Assembly: GCA_964389805.1 (NCBI GenBank)
Contig: CAYMFU010000192.1
Span: 1-39,726, forward strand
Direction of reading: 5' to 3'
DNA: 39,726 nucleotides
From: JAGTVG01 sp964389805
GTDB lineage: Bacteria; Bacteroidota; Bacteroidia; Cytophagales; Cyclobacteriaceae
Shown here: positions 32,089 through 39,726 of the stretch, piece after piece
How the letters are laid out: each line of letters opens with the position of its first letter
Position numbering within the stretch: the first letter of the stretch is position 1
Translations under genes and position numbers: made by a program
Notes under the pieces: generated by a model
What the model saw: the letters and a program-made list of their open reading frames with translations, nothing else
Told to the model about the DNA's origin: nothing
Databases searched by the model: none

Positions 32089-34728
32089 TCAGATTAGATC
32101 TTTTTCTTTAAGAGAAGACCTTATCCGCTTATGATAATCCCAGAATTTAGCATCAATTTTTTTCATTAGTCTTTTGAATTCTGACCGGTCTTTGATGTTA
32201 TCCACTAATGGATCTATATCTGTAAAAATCAGGGTCCAATAGAAATAATTCTCTTCTTCTGAAAACAGCTCAAGGTGTTCTATAGCTTTATTAGTATCCC
32301 CTTTATAAGAATAATACATAGCCAGATTCATATTCCTGTAAACCGATTGATCATTATCAACATATTCCTTGTATTTAATAAAATATTTCTCAGACTCTTC
32401 TATTAATCCCAGTTTATCCAATACTACTGCAATTTTTAAGTCTTCGGAATTATAAATATCCCATTTCCATGCTTCCTTTAGTTCAGTAAACTTTTTATAA
32501 TACCTGTAAGCATTTTCATAATCTCTCTGAAAATAATAGAATTTCGCGGCTTCCTGCATGATATCCAAACGGTTCGGATCCTGGTTCAAAGCATCAAGGA
32601 TAAGATCTCTTGAGGCCTCCAGGTCCCTGTTTTTGGCATATAAAATATATGCTCTCACATAGGCTGAATATAAATTTCCGGGTTGATAATCCAATGATTT
32701 TTCAATGTATTTCTCCGCTTCATTTATAAACCCGGATTGAATGAATGCATTGCTGATATGTAGATAATTAATACTCGTAATCGCTGAATCATAGGCAGAA
32801 ATATCAAGTTGAAGCCCCCGAAGAGCGTATTCCAGGTATTTTTCTGTATCCGGAAGGTGTCCTACATATATTTCTATCAGGTATACAAATACCATATCAT
32901 AATTTGGATTGTATTCCAAGGCCTTTTCTAAATAAGGAATAGCCAGCTTATATTCTCTGTTATACATGAAGAATAGAGCTTTTGCAATTAAACTTTGTGG
33001 CAAGGTGGCATCCAGCAATAAAGCTTTATCTGCATAGTATTCAATCTCATCAGAATATTGCTTTTCAGCCTGAAGTTGATCCAGATAGTAATATGTCATG
33101 GTGAGTGCGGCATGGGCGCGCGCAAATCCGGGATCCTTTTCTATTGCTTTCTTAAAATAGAAAATGGATTCTTTTGATTTTTCCCGATCTAGTGTATTAA
33201 CTAAATCCCGGCCTTTTAAAAAATAGTCATAGGCTACAAGGTCATCTGTGGGTGGTTTACTGATCCGCTCTTCCTCCTCGGGTGTGATTATTACCTCAAT
33301 TTCATCGGCAATACTTTTTGCTACATCCATCTGCAATTTAAATATATCACTTACTTCCCGGTTGTATTGTTCAGACCAGAGATGCCTGTCAGTATGTGCT
33401 TCGATCAATTGTATGTTCAGCAAAATCTGGTCACCAATTTTCTGCCCGCTACCTTCAATCAGGAAACCTACATTTAATTCTTTTGCAATCTCAGGGCTTG
33501 TTTTTGAAATGTTCCTGTATTTTTCAGCAGAAGTCCTGCTAATTACCCTTAAATCCTCAATATTCTGTAATTTATTAAGTATTGCTTCCATTAATCCATT
33601 AATGATATACACATTGGAAGAGTCATTACTATCGTCCCTGAAAGGTAGTACCGCAATAGATTTTTTAGTGAGGGCCCTATCAAAGGAAGTATCTACCTGT
33701 TCAGGTCTTTCCAAAAAGGTTGTAGTAAATAAGAAGTAACCAACCAGAATGGCAGCCAATACCACTAAAATCCATCTGATACTTTTCCACTTCCTTTTTA
33801 ATTGGGATTCTGAATCTCCCTTGTTTGATTCGTTATTTAATTTACCTTTTATTTGATCTTTGTCAGGTACAATCAGGCCGGTATTCGCAATGGCGAAAAC
33901 CTCTAATGGTTTGTTTACATTTTTAAACTCAAATTCCCCAAGTGATATGGCTTGAATGTCTGATTGATTTTTGACTTCATCGTATACTTTCCCAGATATT
34001 AATACACTCTGTGGTATTGCCAGCGATTCAATTCTTGCAGCAACGTTTACACCATCGCCTATTATACCATCTTCCCTGAATATTATGTCAGCACTATGTA
34101 TCCCGATCCTGACAGGAATCCGTGGTTCTTCACGAAAAGCCAGTTGCAGTTCTATTCCACACTTTACGGCATCAATGGCGCTACTAAAGGTGCTTAATGT
34201 ACCATCTCCATAGTATTGCAGGATCTTACCCTTATACTTTTTTGTAATGTTATTAAATGCTTCACGATGCCGGTTTCTAAAAATAAGGGCTCTGGCTTCA
34301 TCTTTCTGCATCAGGGCAGTATAACCCTCTATATCCGTAAACATGATCGCTGCTAATTGGTGTGCCTGCACCTTAGGTTCTTCTTTTTCCGGATCTTTTT
34401 CAATTAGATCATGCTTGCCTGCCTCCCCTGGTGGATATCCATAATTATCACGGAAGCATTTTATAAAGTAAGAAGGGCTGCTAAATCCGACTTCATAAGA
34501 TATTTCAGAAACCGTTAAGGAAGTTTCTTTCAACATTTCCATTGCTTTTTTCAGCCGGACCTGATTAATAAACTGGCTGACTGAAAGATTGGAAATATTT
34601 TTCACTTTTCGAAGCAGGTTGGATCGACTCATGGCTATCTCATTGGCTAATTCAGAAACACCAAACTGTTCATCAGATATGTTTTCCTCAATAACTTTAG
34701 TGATCCGATCCAAAAAATCATGCTCCAT
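32089..34728 (-). CDS. AraC-HTH, nucleotide cyclase, TM, TolB/FlgO-like and TPR fusion regulator
   Basis: An 879-residue one-chain regulator. Residues 1-105 form an AraC-type double helix-turn-helix (SELANEIAMSRSNLLRKVK; SEISYEVGFSSPSYFIKCF). Residues 124-285 form a class III adenylate/guanylate cyclase domain with metal Asp D132 (FTDIEGYT) and D175 (YYGDGTLS) and the transition-state pair N228/R232 (GVNVAARIES), so it looks catalytically complete. A membrane span lies at about 317-337. Residues 355-480 resemble the FlgO/TolB-N domain (KSIAVLPFRDDS ... LIEGSGQKIGDQILLNIQLIEA), and 495-860 are TPR repeats in the periplasm. DNA-binding and cyclase parts are therefore cytoplasmic. The divergent ankyrin gene and a 20-bp tandem repeat between them suggest self- and neighbour regulation. 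The nucleotide made (cAMP or cGMP) is not decided by sequence reading. Confidence 0.93.
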   Translation of the reverse strand: MEHDFLDRITKVIEENISDEQFGVSELANEIAMSRSNLLRKVKNISNLSVSQFINQVRLKKAMEMLKETSLTVSEISYEVGFSSPSYFIKCFRDNYGYPPGEAGKHDLIEKDPEKEEPKVQAHQLAAIMFTDIEGYTALMQKDEARALIFRNRHREAFNNITKKYKGKILQYYGDGTLSTFSSAIDAVKCGIELQLAFREEPRIPVRIGIHSADIIFREDGIIGDGVNVAARIESLAIPQSVLISGKVYDEVKNQSDIQAISLGEFEFKNVNKPLEVFAIANTGLIVPDKDQIKGKLNNESNKGDSESQLKRKWKSIRWILVVLAAILVGYFLFTTTFLERPEQVDTSFDRALTKKSIAVLPFRDDSNDSSNVYIINGLMEAILNKLQNIEDLRVISRTSAEKYRNISKTSPEIAKELNVGFLIEGSGQKIGDQILLNIQLIEAHTDRHLWSEQYNREVSDIFKLQMDVAKSIADEIEVIITPEEEERISKPPTDDLVAYDYFLKGRDLVNTLDREKSKESIFYFKKAIEKDPGFARAHAALTMTYYYLDQLQAEKQYSDEIEYYADKALLLDATLPQSLIAKALFFMYNREYKLAIPYLEKALEYNPNYDMVFVYLIEIYVGHLPDTEKYLEYALRGLQLDISAYDSAITSINYLHISNAFIQSGFINEAEKYIEKSLDYQPGNLYSAYVRAYILYAKNRDLEASRDLILDALNQDPNRLDIMQEAAKFYYFQRDYENAYRYYKKFTELKEAWKWDIYNSEDLKIAVVLDKLGLIEESEKYFIKYKEYVDNDQSVYRNMNLAMYYSYKGDTNKAIEHLELFSEEENYFYWTLIFTDIDPLVDNIKDRSEFKRLMKKIDAKFWDYHKRIRSSLKEKDLI

Positions 34729-34797
34729 AGAGATAGGATATGGTATATTATCTTTTGTTAGGTCGAAAATAGAAATTTTTTAGTTGAATTCATCATT

Positions 34798-34837
34798 TGC
34801 GTCATAATTAATACCCATGCGTCATAATTACAACCCA
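34798..34837. promoter_or_regulatory. 20-bp tandem direct repeat, candidate AraC operator
   Basis: Two abutting units, TGCGTCATAATTAATACCCA (34798-34817) and TGCGTCATAATTACAACCCA (34818-34837), differ at two positions only. They lie between the divergent starts of the AraC/cyclase regulator (ATG ends at 34728) and the ankyrin lipoprotein (34943). A direct repeat with a two-helical-turn period is what an AraC-type dimer binds. A direct test of binding has not been seen; it is an inference from placement and period. Confidence 0.6.
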
Positions 34838-34942
34838 TTGTTGAAACTTGATATGATTGTCCGCTTATTTGATTATTAGGGCCATTCAATAAGACTGAAC
34901 TTTACACTAGTCATTTAAAATAAACTTTAAAACAATAATATT

Positions 34943-35542
34943 ATGAAAACGCTCAAGACAAATTTATTGAAAGTGGTTGTTATACCTTTAATGGTTATAG
35001 CACTGCTGACTATGAAATCCTGTAACGGTAAACAAGTAGCTTCCGCTGAAGAGGTTAAGTCTACCGCCGAATCCGAATCCCAGGTAGATCCTCCGGAGAT
35101 GGATATTTTCACCGCAGCATTATTTGGCGATCTGAAAACTGTACAGCAGCATATTGCCGCCGGCACAGATCTTGATCAGAAAGACAGTTATGGATCAACA
35201 GCACTAATTATTGCTGCTACCTTTGATAAAACCGAAGTGGCCAAAGCCTTGATCGAAGCGGGTGCAGATTTGAATGTAACAAACAATGATGGAGGCACAG
35301 CACTTCACTCCGCTGCATTTTTGTGCAGAACTGATATTGTCAAAGCCTTATTGGACAAGGGAATTGACAAGAACATCAAGAACAACTATGGACATACAGC
35401 CCGTGAATCAGTATCAGCTCCCTTTGAAGTTGTAAAACCTATTTATGATCAGTTCAGCAGGGATCTTGGCCCACTAGGATTGAAATTGGATTATAATCAT
35501 CTGGAAGAAACACGGCCGGTCATTGCGGACATGTTGCAATAG
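34943..35542 (+). CDS. Ankyrin-repeat lipoprotein
   Basis: A 199-residue exported protein. The N-terminus, MKTLKTNLLKVVVIPLMVIALLTMKSC27, is a lipoprotein-type signal (lipobox M-K-S-C is imperfect). Then come three to four ankyrin repeats: DIFTAALFGDLKTVQQHIAAGTDLDQKD (54-81), YGSTALIIAATFDKTEVAKALIEAGADLNVTN, GGTALHSAAFLCRTDIVKALLDKGIDKNIKN and a degenerate last one beginning YGHTARE. Such periplasmic ankyrin proteins bind partners; no enzyme motif. It is divergent from the AraC/cyclase regulator and the best candidate for its target. Confidence 0.87.
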   Translation: MKTLKTNLLKVVVIPLMVIALLTMKSCNGKQVASAEEVKSTAESESQVDPPEMDIFTAALFGDLKTVQQHIAAGTDLDQKDSYGSTALIIAATFDKTEVAKALIEAGADLNVTNNDGGTALHSAAFLCRTDIVKALLDKGIDKNIKNNYGHTARESVSAPFEVVKPIYDQFSRDLGPLGLKLDYNHLEETRPVIADMLQ

Positions 35543-35583
35543 TAAAGGCCTGATAGAATATAGAAATAAATAAGTATACAATT

Positions 35584-36717
35584 ATGGAAATGTCCGTTAG
35601 AAGATACGATATAGATTGGCTGAGGGTAATAGCCATAGGATTGTTATTAATATACCATATCTGCATTGGATTTCAACCCTGGGGGGTATTCATTCAATTT
35701 ATTCAGAGTAGCAATCCTTTAAACGCTCTTTGGGTACCTATGTCCATGATCAACATATGGAGAATACCTCTGTTGTTCTTTGTATCGGGGATGGGGGTCT
35801 GTTTTGCATTAAGAAAGAGAAATTGGTGGCAATTGATCTCGGAACGGGCAAAACGGATCCTTCTTCCTTTTATCTTTGGAATCTTCTTCGTTGTCCCAAT
35901 TCACATCTTCATTTGGCAGATGTATTATAAACAAGACCTGGTTTATTCCCCGCACCCTATCCATTTATGGTTCCTGGGGAACATATTTATCTATGTTATT
36001 TTATTGTCTCCGGTATTCTATTACCTAAAGAGAAATGAGCATGGCAAAATTCATAAATGGCTGGAGAAATTGTTCAGGAATCCTCTGGGACTTCTGCTCA
36101 TAATAATAATATTCATTCTTGAGGTTATACTGGTCAGACCGGAAATCTATGAAACGTACGCTATGACCTTACATGGATTTTTGCTTGGATTGCTGGCTTT
36201 TCTGATTGGTTTTCTTTGTATATATTCAGGTAAATATTTCTGGGAAAATGTGCTGAAATGGCGATGGGTATTAATTTCAGCAGCCTTGACACTATTCCTG
36301 CTCAGGTTATTTGCATTCGAGCTGAAAGCCCCAAATTATTTGCTGTCGATGGAATCCACCTTGTGGATTATGGCACTTTTCGGATTCGCTTTCAAGCATC
36401 TGAATCACCCTGGCAGATCGTTGAAATATTTAAGTCAGGCAGCATACCCCGTATACATTATTCATATGGTATTTTTGTACCTGGGCTCTTACTTCATTAT
36501 GCCTCTTGAAGTTCCCGTTATACTTAAATTTATCCTGGTTATAATATTCACCTTTGCAGGATGCTTTATATTTTATGAATTTTTCATTAGAAGGATATGG
36601 TTCATCAGGCCACTCTTTGGATTAAAAGATAGTAAATTAAGGAAAGCAGAATATCAACCTGGTAAATCAGGAAATTATAGATTAGCTGGAAAGATCCATA
36701 ATACTTTTAACGATTAA
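35584..36717 (+). CDS. Acyltransferase-3 family membrane protein
   Basis: A 377-residue integral membrane O-acyltransferase (Acyl_transf_3), similar in look to OpgC/MdoC, which succinylates periplasmic glucans. Ten or so hydrophobic spans; the family start R-Y-D-I-D-W-L-R-V-I-A-I and Y-H21-I at the first span carry the expected His, followed by RIPLLFFVSGMG and ERAKRILLPFIFG, and AYPVYIIHMVFLYLG near the end. The basic tail has KSGNYRLAGKIH. Starts 41 bp after the ankyrin gene and ends 4 bp before the next gene, so it is translationally close to the serine hydrolase: one may add and the other remove acyl groups on a surface glycan or lipid. Confidence 0.9.
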   Translation: MEMSVRRYDIDWLRVIAIGLLLIYHICIGFQPWGVFIQFIQSSNPLNALWVPMSMINIWRIPLLFFVSGMGVCFALRKRNWWQLISERAKRILLPFIFGIFFVVPIHIFIWQMYYKQDLVYSPHPIHLWFLGNIFIYVILLSPVFYYLKRNEHGKIHKWLEKLFRNPLGLLLIIIIFILEVILVRPEIYETYAMTLHGFLLGLLAFLIGFLCIYSGKYFWENVLKWRWVLISAALTLFLLRLFAFELKAPNYLLSMESTLWIMALFGFAFKHLNHPGRSLKYLSQAAYPVYIIHMVFLYLGSYFIMPLEVPVILKFILVIIFTFAGCFIFYEFFIRRIWFIRPLFGLKDSKLRKAEYQPGKSGNYRLAGKIHNTFND

Positions 36718-36721
36718 TGCG

Positions 36722-37900
36722 ATGACTAAGAATATTCTTATAATCTCGATTTTATCATTACTGCATATTGGTTGCCAAATTGATACTTCAGGTCAATATT
36801 CGTATCTGCCTCCTGAGAAAATCAAAAATGGCCTGGATGTTGGCTCTTTGAAGGAAGTGAGTATGGATGTTAAGGATATTGAGGATGCTGTAAATCTTAT
36901 TATGGCAGGCAGATATAAAGAAGTTCATTCCATGCTTATTTTCAAAGATGGGAAACTTGTTTTTGAAGAATATTTTGAAGGCCACAAATGGCAATGGGAT
37001 GCTCCTTACCACCACGGGGAAAATGTTTTATGGGATAGGAACATGTTACACAATATTATGTCAGCAACTAAGAGCATTACATCAGCCTGCATCGGTATCG
37101 CAATTGACAAAGGCTATATTGATAGTGTTCATCGATCTATTTTTGATTATTTGCCTGATCATACCCATCTCAGTACTGGCGGTAAAGATAAAATTACTAT
37201 TGAACACCTTTTGACCATGACATCAGGCCTGGAATGGAAGGAATGGTCGGCACCCTACAGTAGTGCCGACAATCCCACCATTGGTATCTGGTTTCAGGAA
37301 AAAGATCCAATCACCTTTATTCTGGAAATGCCATTGGTTTCTGAACCGGGAATGGACTTCAACTATTCAAGCGGAAATATGATCTTGCTTGGTGAGATCA
37401 TCCACAGCGCTACAAATATGAGTATTGATGAATTCTCCACAAGACATCTGTTTGCGCCTCTTCAAGTTGATTCTTCCTTTTGGGCAGTAAAATTTGAAAA
37501 TGGTGTGGACGGAAACAATTTAATGATTACCCCGAGGACCATGGTTAAATTTGGCGCCACTTTTCTGAATGGGGGTGTTTGGGATGGGAAACAAATCGTT
37601 CCCGGAAAATGGATTGAAAAAAGTGCAACACCTTTTTCCGGAAATTATAGAATAAATATCCCAGGTGAAGCTTCAGGACGTATGGGATATTCGTATTCCT
37701 GGTGGACAAAAACCTATTATAAAAAAGGTAAGCCTATACATATGTATTCAGCTTCCGGTTTTGGGGGACAACATATTATGGTTTTTCCTGAATTAAATAC
37801 CGTCGTGACTTTCACTGGTGGTAACTATCTGACAAAAAGACCACCATTTAAAATTCTGGAGAAATATATTATCCCAGCCATCCGGCTTAAAAATGATTGA
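36722..37900 (+). CDS. Serine hydrolase lipoprotein, class C beta-lactamase fold
   Basis: A 392-residue PF00144 protein with a lipoprotein signal, LLHIGC18. The nucleophile motif is S114-A-T-K117, the YSS/N motif is in FNYSSGNM, and the third box is in the GFGGQHIMVFPEL region. LLTMTSGLEWKEW is the loop following the nucleophile helix. The periplasm-facing outer or inner membrane location fits an esterase, peptidase or D-amino-acid hydrolase. It starts 4 bp after the acyltransferase gene, so they are an operon. Confidence 0.9.
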   Translation: MTKNILIISILSLLHIGCQIDTSGQYSYLPPEKIKNGLDVGSLKEVSMDVKDIEDAVNLIMAGRYKEVHSMLIFKDGKLVFEEYFEGHKWQWDAPYHHGENVLWDRNMLHNIMSATKSITSACIGIAIDKGYIDSVHRSIFDYLPDHTHLSTGGKDKITIEHLLTMTSGLEWKEWSAPYSSADNPTIGIWFQEKDPITFILEMPLVSEPGMDFNYSSGNMILLGEIIHSATNMSIDEFSTRHLFAPLQVDSSFWAVKFENGVDGNNLMITPRTMVKFGATFLNGGVWDGKQIVPGKWIEKSATPFSGNYRINIPGEASGRMGYSYSWWTKTYYKKGKPIHMYSASGFGGQHIMVFPELNTVVTFTGGNYLTKRPPFKILEKYIIPAIRLKND

Positions 37901-37938
37901 CAATATTAGGTATTATTTGTCCAGTTCAAGGCAAGATC

Positions 37939-38085
37939 ATGGATAGCAAGACCTTCATTTATCTAATTAAAAATGCTAAACTTATTGCACAAAAAGAAGT
38001 CAAAACCATTGACCGTCATCATCATGCCATCGAAATAATCATTAAAACAGAACCAGGATCAATAATTGTTGCCCAAAATTTTTAA
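37939..38085 (+). CDS. Possible small protein, 48 residues
   Basis: ATG 37939 gives MDSKTFIYLIKNAKLIAQKEVKT...HHHAIEIIIKTEPGSIIVAQNF, a soluble-looking peptide with a coherent C-terminal strand pattern. The frame is open back to a TTG at 37897 overlapping the previous stop. No family recognised and no motif. It could be a relic of a larger protein or a chance frame; kept as low confidence because it fills the gap between the serine hydrolase and the GH9 gene. Confidence 0.25.
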   Translation: MDSKTFIYLIKNAKLIAQKEVKTIDRHHHAIEIIIKTEPGSIIVAQNF

Positions 38086-38113
38086 CTTCAAATAAAATTA
38101 AGAATGAAGACTC

Positions 38114-39726
38114 ATGAATAAGTTATTTATAATCATTTTCTGTTTTACATTTTTAAAGGTGGAAGCGCAACATGATGAAATCAGAATAAATCAATTAGGA
38201 TATTACCCGGATGGCCCTAAGATTGCAATTGTACTTGAGGCCTCAGACCAAACTGATTTTCAGATTATCGACAATTCCGGAAAAATTGTTTTTTCAGGAA
38301 AGCTAAGTCCTCAAATTTTCTGGGAAAAATCAGGTGATCATGCAAAAAGAGCTGATTTTTCTTCCTTAAAAAAGCCAGGTGGCTATAAGTTAAAAGTCGG
38401 ACAGAGTGTTTCCTGGCCATTCGAAATCAGAGATGATATCTGGAGGGCAGTATCCATTGCTTTGATGAAATCCTATTATCTCCAAAGGGCTTCCTATGAA
38501 CTGAAGCAGGATTATGCAGGAATCTATAAACGCCCTTTGGGCCATCCGGATACAGCCTGTACTTTACATCCTTCCTCAGGGAAGTCCGGAAAGTTAAATG
38601 CACCGGGAGGTTGGTATGATGCCGGTGACTTTGGCAAATATATTGTAAGCGCCGGAGTTACCATGGGTAATATGATGAGCTTGATAGAATTAATTCCTTC
38701 AGTTTTCCCGGACAAAAGTGTAAATATTCCGGAATCCGGCAATGGCCTGAGTGATATGCTGGATGAGGTAAAATATGAATTGGATTGGTTCAAATATATG
38801 CAGGATGCTGATGGAGGTGTTTTTGTTAAAATTACCTCGGAGAAATACCCGGATATGATGTTCCCTCATACAGATCCTTTGGAGCGGAATGTATACGGAA
38901 AATCAACTGCATCAACCCTGCATTTCGCTGCGGTAATGGCTATGGCAGCAAGGCTGTTCCCTGATTTTGACCGCACATGGTCCGAAGACTGTCTTGAAAG
39001 AGCCGAAAATGCCTGGCATTGGGCAAAAACCAATAATCAAGTCATATTCAGAAATCCTGAAGGTGTATTGTCAGGTGCTTATAGTAATCGAAATATGTCC
39101 GATGAATTTTTATGGGCTGCAGCTGAATTATATACAACGACTGGAAAAGATAAGTATAAACAATATCTGATTAACCATAAAGAAGAATTCTGGAAAATGG
39201 AAGAATCAGGTTGGGCAAATGTAAATGGGCTCGCTATTACCAGTTTGTCTCTTCACCAGGATATGCTGCCTGAAGAAATAAAAACAAGGATCAAAAAATC
39301 CTTGACCGACTGGTCGGTCCAACTTATTAATGACATGAACCAGTCTGCCTATAGAATTCCGGAATTCAGGCTGGTATGGGGATCAAATGGCTTTATCGCT
39401 TCAACTGGACTTTGTTTTGTATATGCTTATAAAGTTACTGGTGACAAAAAATTCCTCAATGCGGCGGCAGAAGTCGCTGACTATATCCTGGGGAAAAATG
39501 CTACGGGTTATTGTTTTGTGACCGGATTTGGATCCCGTCAAGTGGTAAATCTACACCATAGTGTCTCCATTGCCGATGGGATAGATGGATCTCTCCCCGG
39601 TTTCGTGCCTGGTGGCCCGAATCCATCGATGCAGGATGCCGTGACCAGCGAACATGGACATGGGGCTTATTATGAAAGTAAGTTGCCCGCCAAAGCATAC
39701 GTTGACAGCGAGCTGAGTTATGCTTC
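38114..39726 (+). CDS. GH9 glycoside hydrolase with N-terminal Ig-like domain, 3' end missing
   Basis: The reading frame begins at ATG 38114 with a Sec signal (MNKLFIIIFCFTFLKVEAQ) and runs to the end of the window without a stop (537 codons). EIRINQLGYYPDGPK is the usual opening of the CelD_N Ig-like domain (about 20-105). The (alpha/alpha)6 barrel follows: GGWYD169AGD172FGKY, containing the paired Asp that activate water, and the later NLHHSVSIADG ... GFVPGGPNPSMQD. The catalytic acid Glu should lie just past the window edge (usual NEVxINWNA). Family members are inverting endoglucanases or exo-acting beta-glycosidases (including glucosaminidases); the type cannot be told. It follows the acyltransferase/serine hydrolase pair. 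Confidence 0.93.
   Translation, partial: MNKLFIIIFCFTFLKVEAQHDEIRINQLGYYPDGPKIAIVLEASDQTDFQIIDNSGKIVFSGKLSPQIFWEKSGDHAKRADFSSLKKPGGYKLKVGQSVSWPFEIRDDIWRAVSIALMKSYYLQRASYELKQDYAGIYKRPLGHPDTACTLHPSSGKSGKLNAPGGWYDAGDFGKYIVSAGVTMGNMMSLIELIPSVFPDKSVNIPESGNGLSDMLDEVKYELDWFKYMQDADGGVFVKITSEKYPDMMFPHTDPLERNVYGKSTASTLHFAAVMAMAARLFPDFDRTWSEDCLERAENAWHWAKTNNQVIFRNPEGVLSGAYSNRNMSDEFLWAAAELYTTTGKDKYKQYLINHKEEFWKMEESGWANVNGLAITSLSLHQDMLPEEIKTRIKKSLTDWSVQLINDMNQSAYRIPEFRLVWGSNGFIASTGLCFVYAYKVTGDKKFLNAAAEVADYILGKNATGYCFVTGFGSRQVVNLHHSVSIADGIDGSLPGFVPGGPNPSMQDAVTSEHGHGAYYESKLPAKAYVDSELSYA

Noticed and set aside
33248..33739. Plus-strand open frame of 163 codons inside the regulator gene
   Set aside because: It lies entirely within the well-supported minus-strand FlgO/TolB-like and cyclase-adjacent region and has no domain or leader of its own.
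1..39726. CRISPR arrays, rRNA or tRNA genes, riboswitches
   Set aside because: No regularly spaced direct repeats, no recognisable cloverleaf ends or rRNA signature stretches were seen in the intergenic regions.

Overview
The window looks like chromosomal DNA from a free-living, probably marine, saccharolytic member of the Bacteroidota. The assignment rests on AT-rich sequence, A-rich leaders without clear Shine-Dalgarno sites, many lipoprotein (lipobox-Cys) and twin-arginine export signals on carbohydrate enzymes, families typical of that phylum (GH97, GH29, GH99, BNR_4, S1 sulfatases, VanZ, FtsX-type permeases), and a large AraC/cyclase/TPR regulator. Nothing places it more precisely. No rRNA, tRNA, CRISPR array or complete mobile element was recognised. 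Almost every gene is on the + strand; the only clear minus-strand gene is the regulator at 32089-34728.

Layout. (1) 1-2616: a 5'-truncated lipoprotein sulfatase and a Tat-exported aldo/keto reductase. (2) 2617-6606: accessory DNA with an IS3-type transposase relic, a small membrane protein, a DUF1254/DUF1214 protein whose lipoprotein signal lies in another frame, an alpha/beta hydrolase and a SnoaL-like protein. An attC-like palindrome follows. (3) 6787-13883: a glycan-degradation block: GH99 endo-mannosidase-like lipoprotein, CE1/LpqC-type esterase lipoprotein, serine hydrolase, BNR_4 beta-propeller protein, WbsX/GH99-like lipoprotein and a Tat-exported TIM-barrel isomerase/epimerase. (4) 13884-23142: a GNAT relic, VanZ, a YdhR-like protein coupled to an NAD(P)-binding protein, an orphan FtsX/MacB-type permease, a small membrane protein, and two zinc-free MDR oxidoreductases flanking a membrane-anchored PQQ-type propeller protein. 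(5) 23322-28842: a second degradation block: sulfatase, Tat-exported TIM-barrel protein, compact GH29 fucosidase-like protein and a retaining-type GH97. (6) 28885-32013: two more MDR oxidoreductases, a TfoX-N protein and a DUF4440 lipoprotein. (7) 32089-35542: an AraC-HTH / nucleotide cyclase / TM / TPR fusion divergent from an ankyrin lipoprotein, with a 20-bp tandem repeat between them. (8) 35584-39726: acyltransferase-3, serine hydrolase lipoprotein and a 3'-truncated GH9.

How the genes may work together (inference): sulfatases, an esterase and alpha-specific glycosidases (mannosidase, fucosidase, galactosidase types) would strip a branched, sulfated and acylated glycan at the cell surface or in the periplasm. 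Three Tat-exported enzymes (one aldo/keto reductase, two sugar isomerase/epimerase-like TIM barrels) suggest some redox or isomerisation chemistry on sugars outside the cytoplasm. No SusC/SusD pair, hybrid two-component system or ECF sigma/anti-sigma pair is present, so this is not a canonical polysaccharide utilisation locus within these bounds. The most interesting items are the regulator with its candidate tandem operator, the frameshifted lipoprotein, the attC-like element, and the possible extracytoplasmic oxidoreductive sugar pathway.
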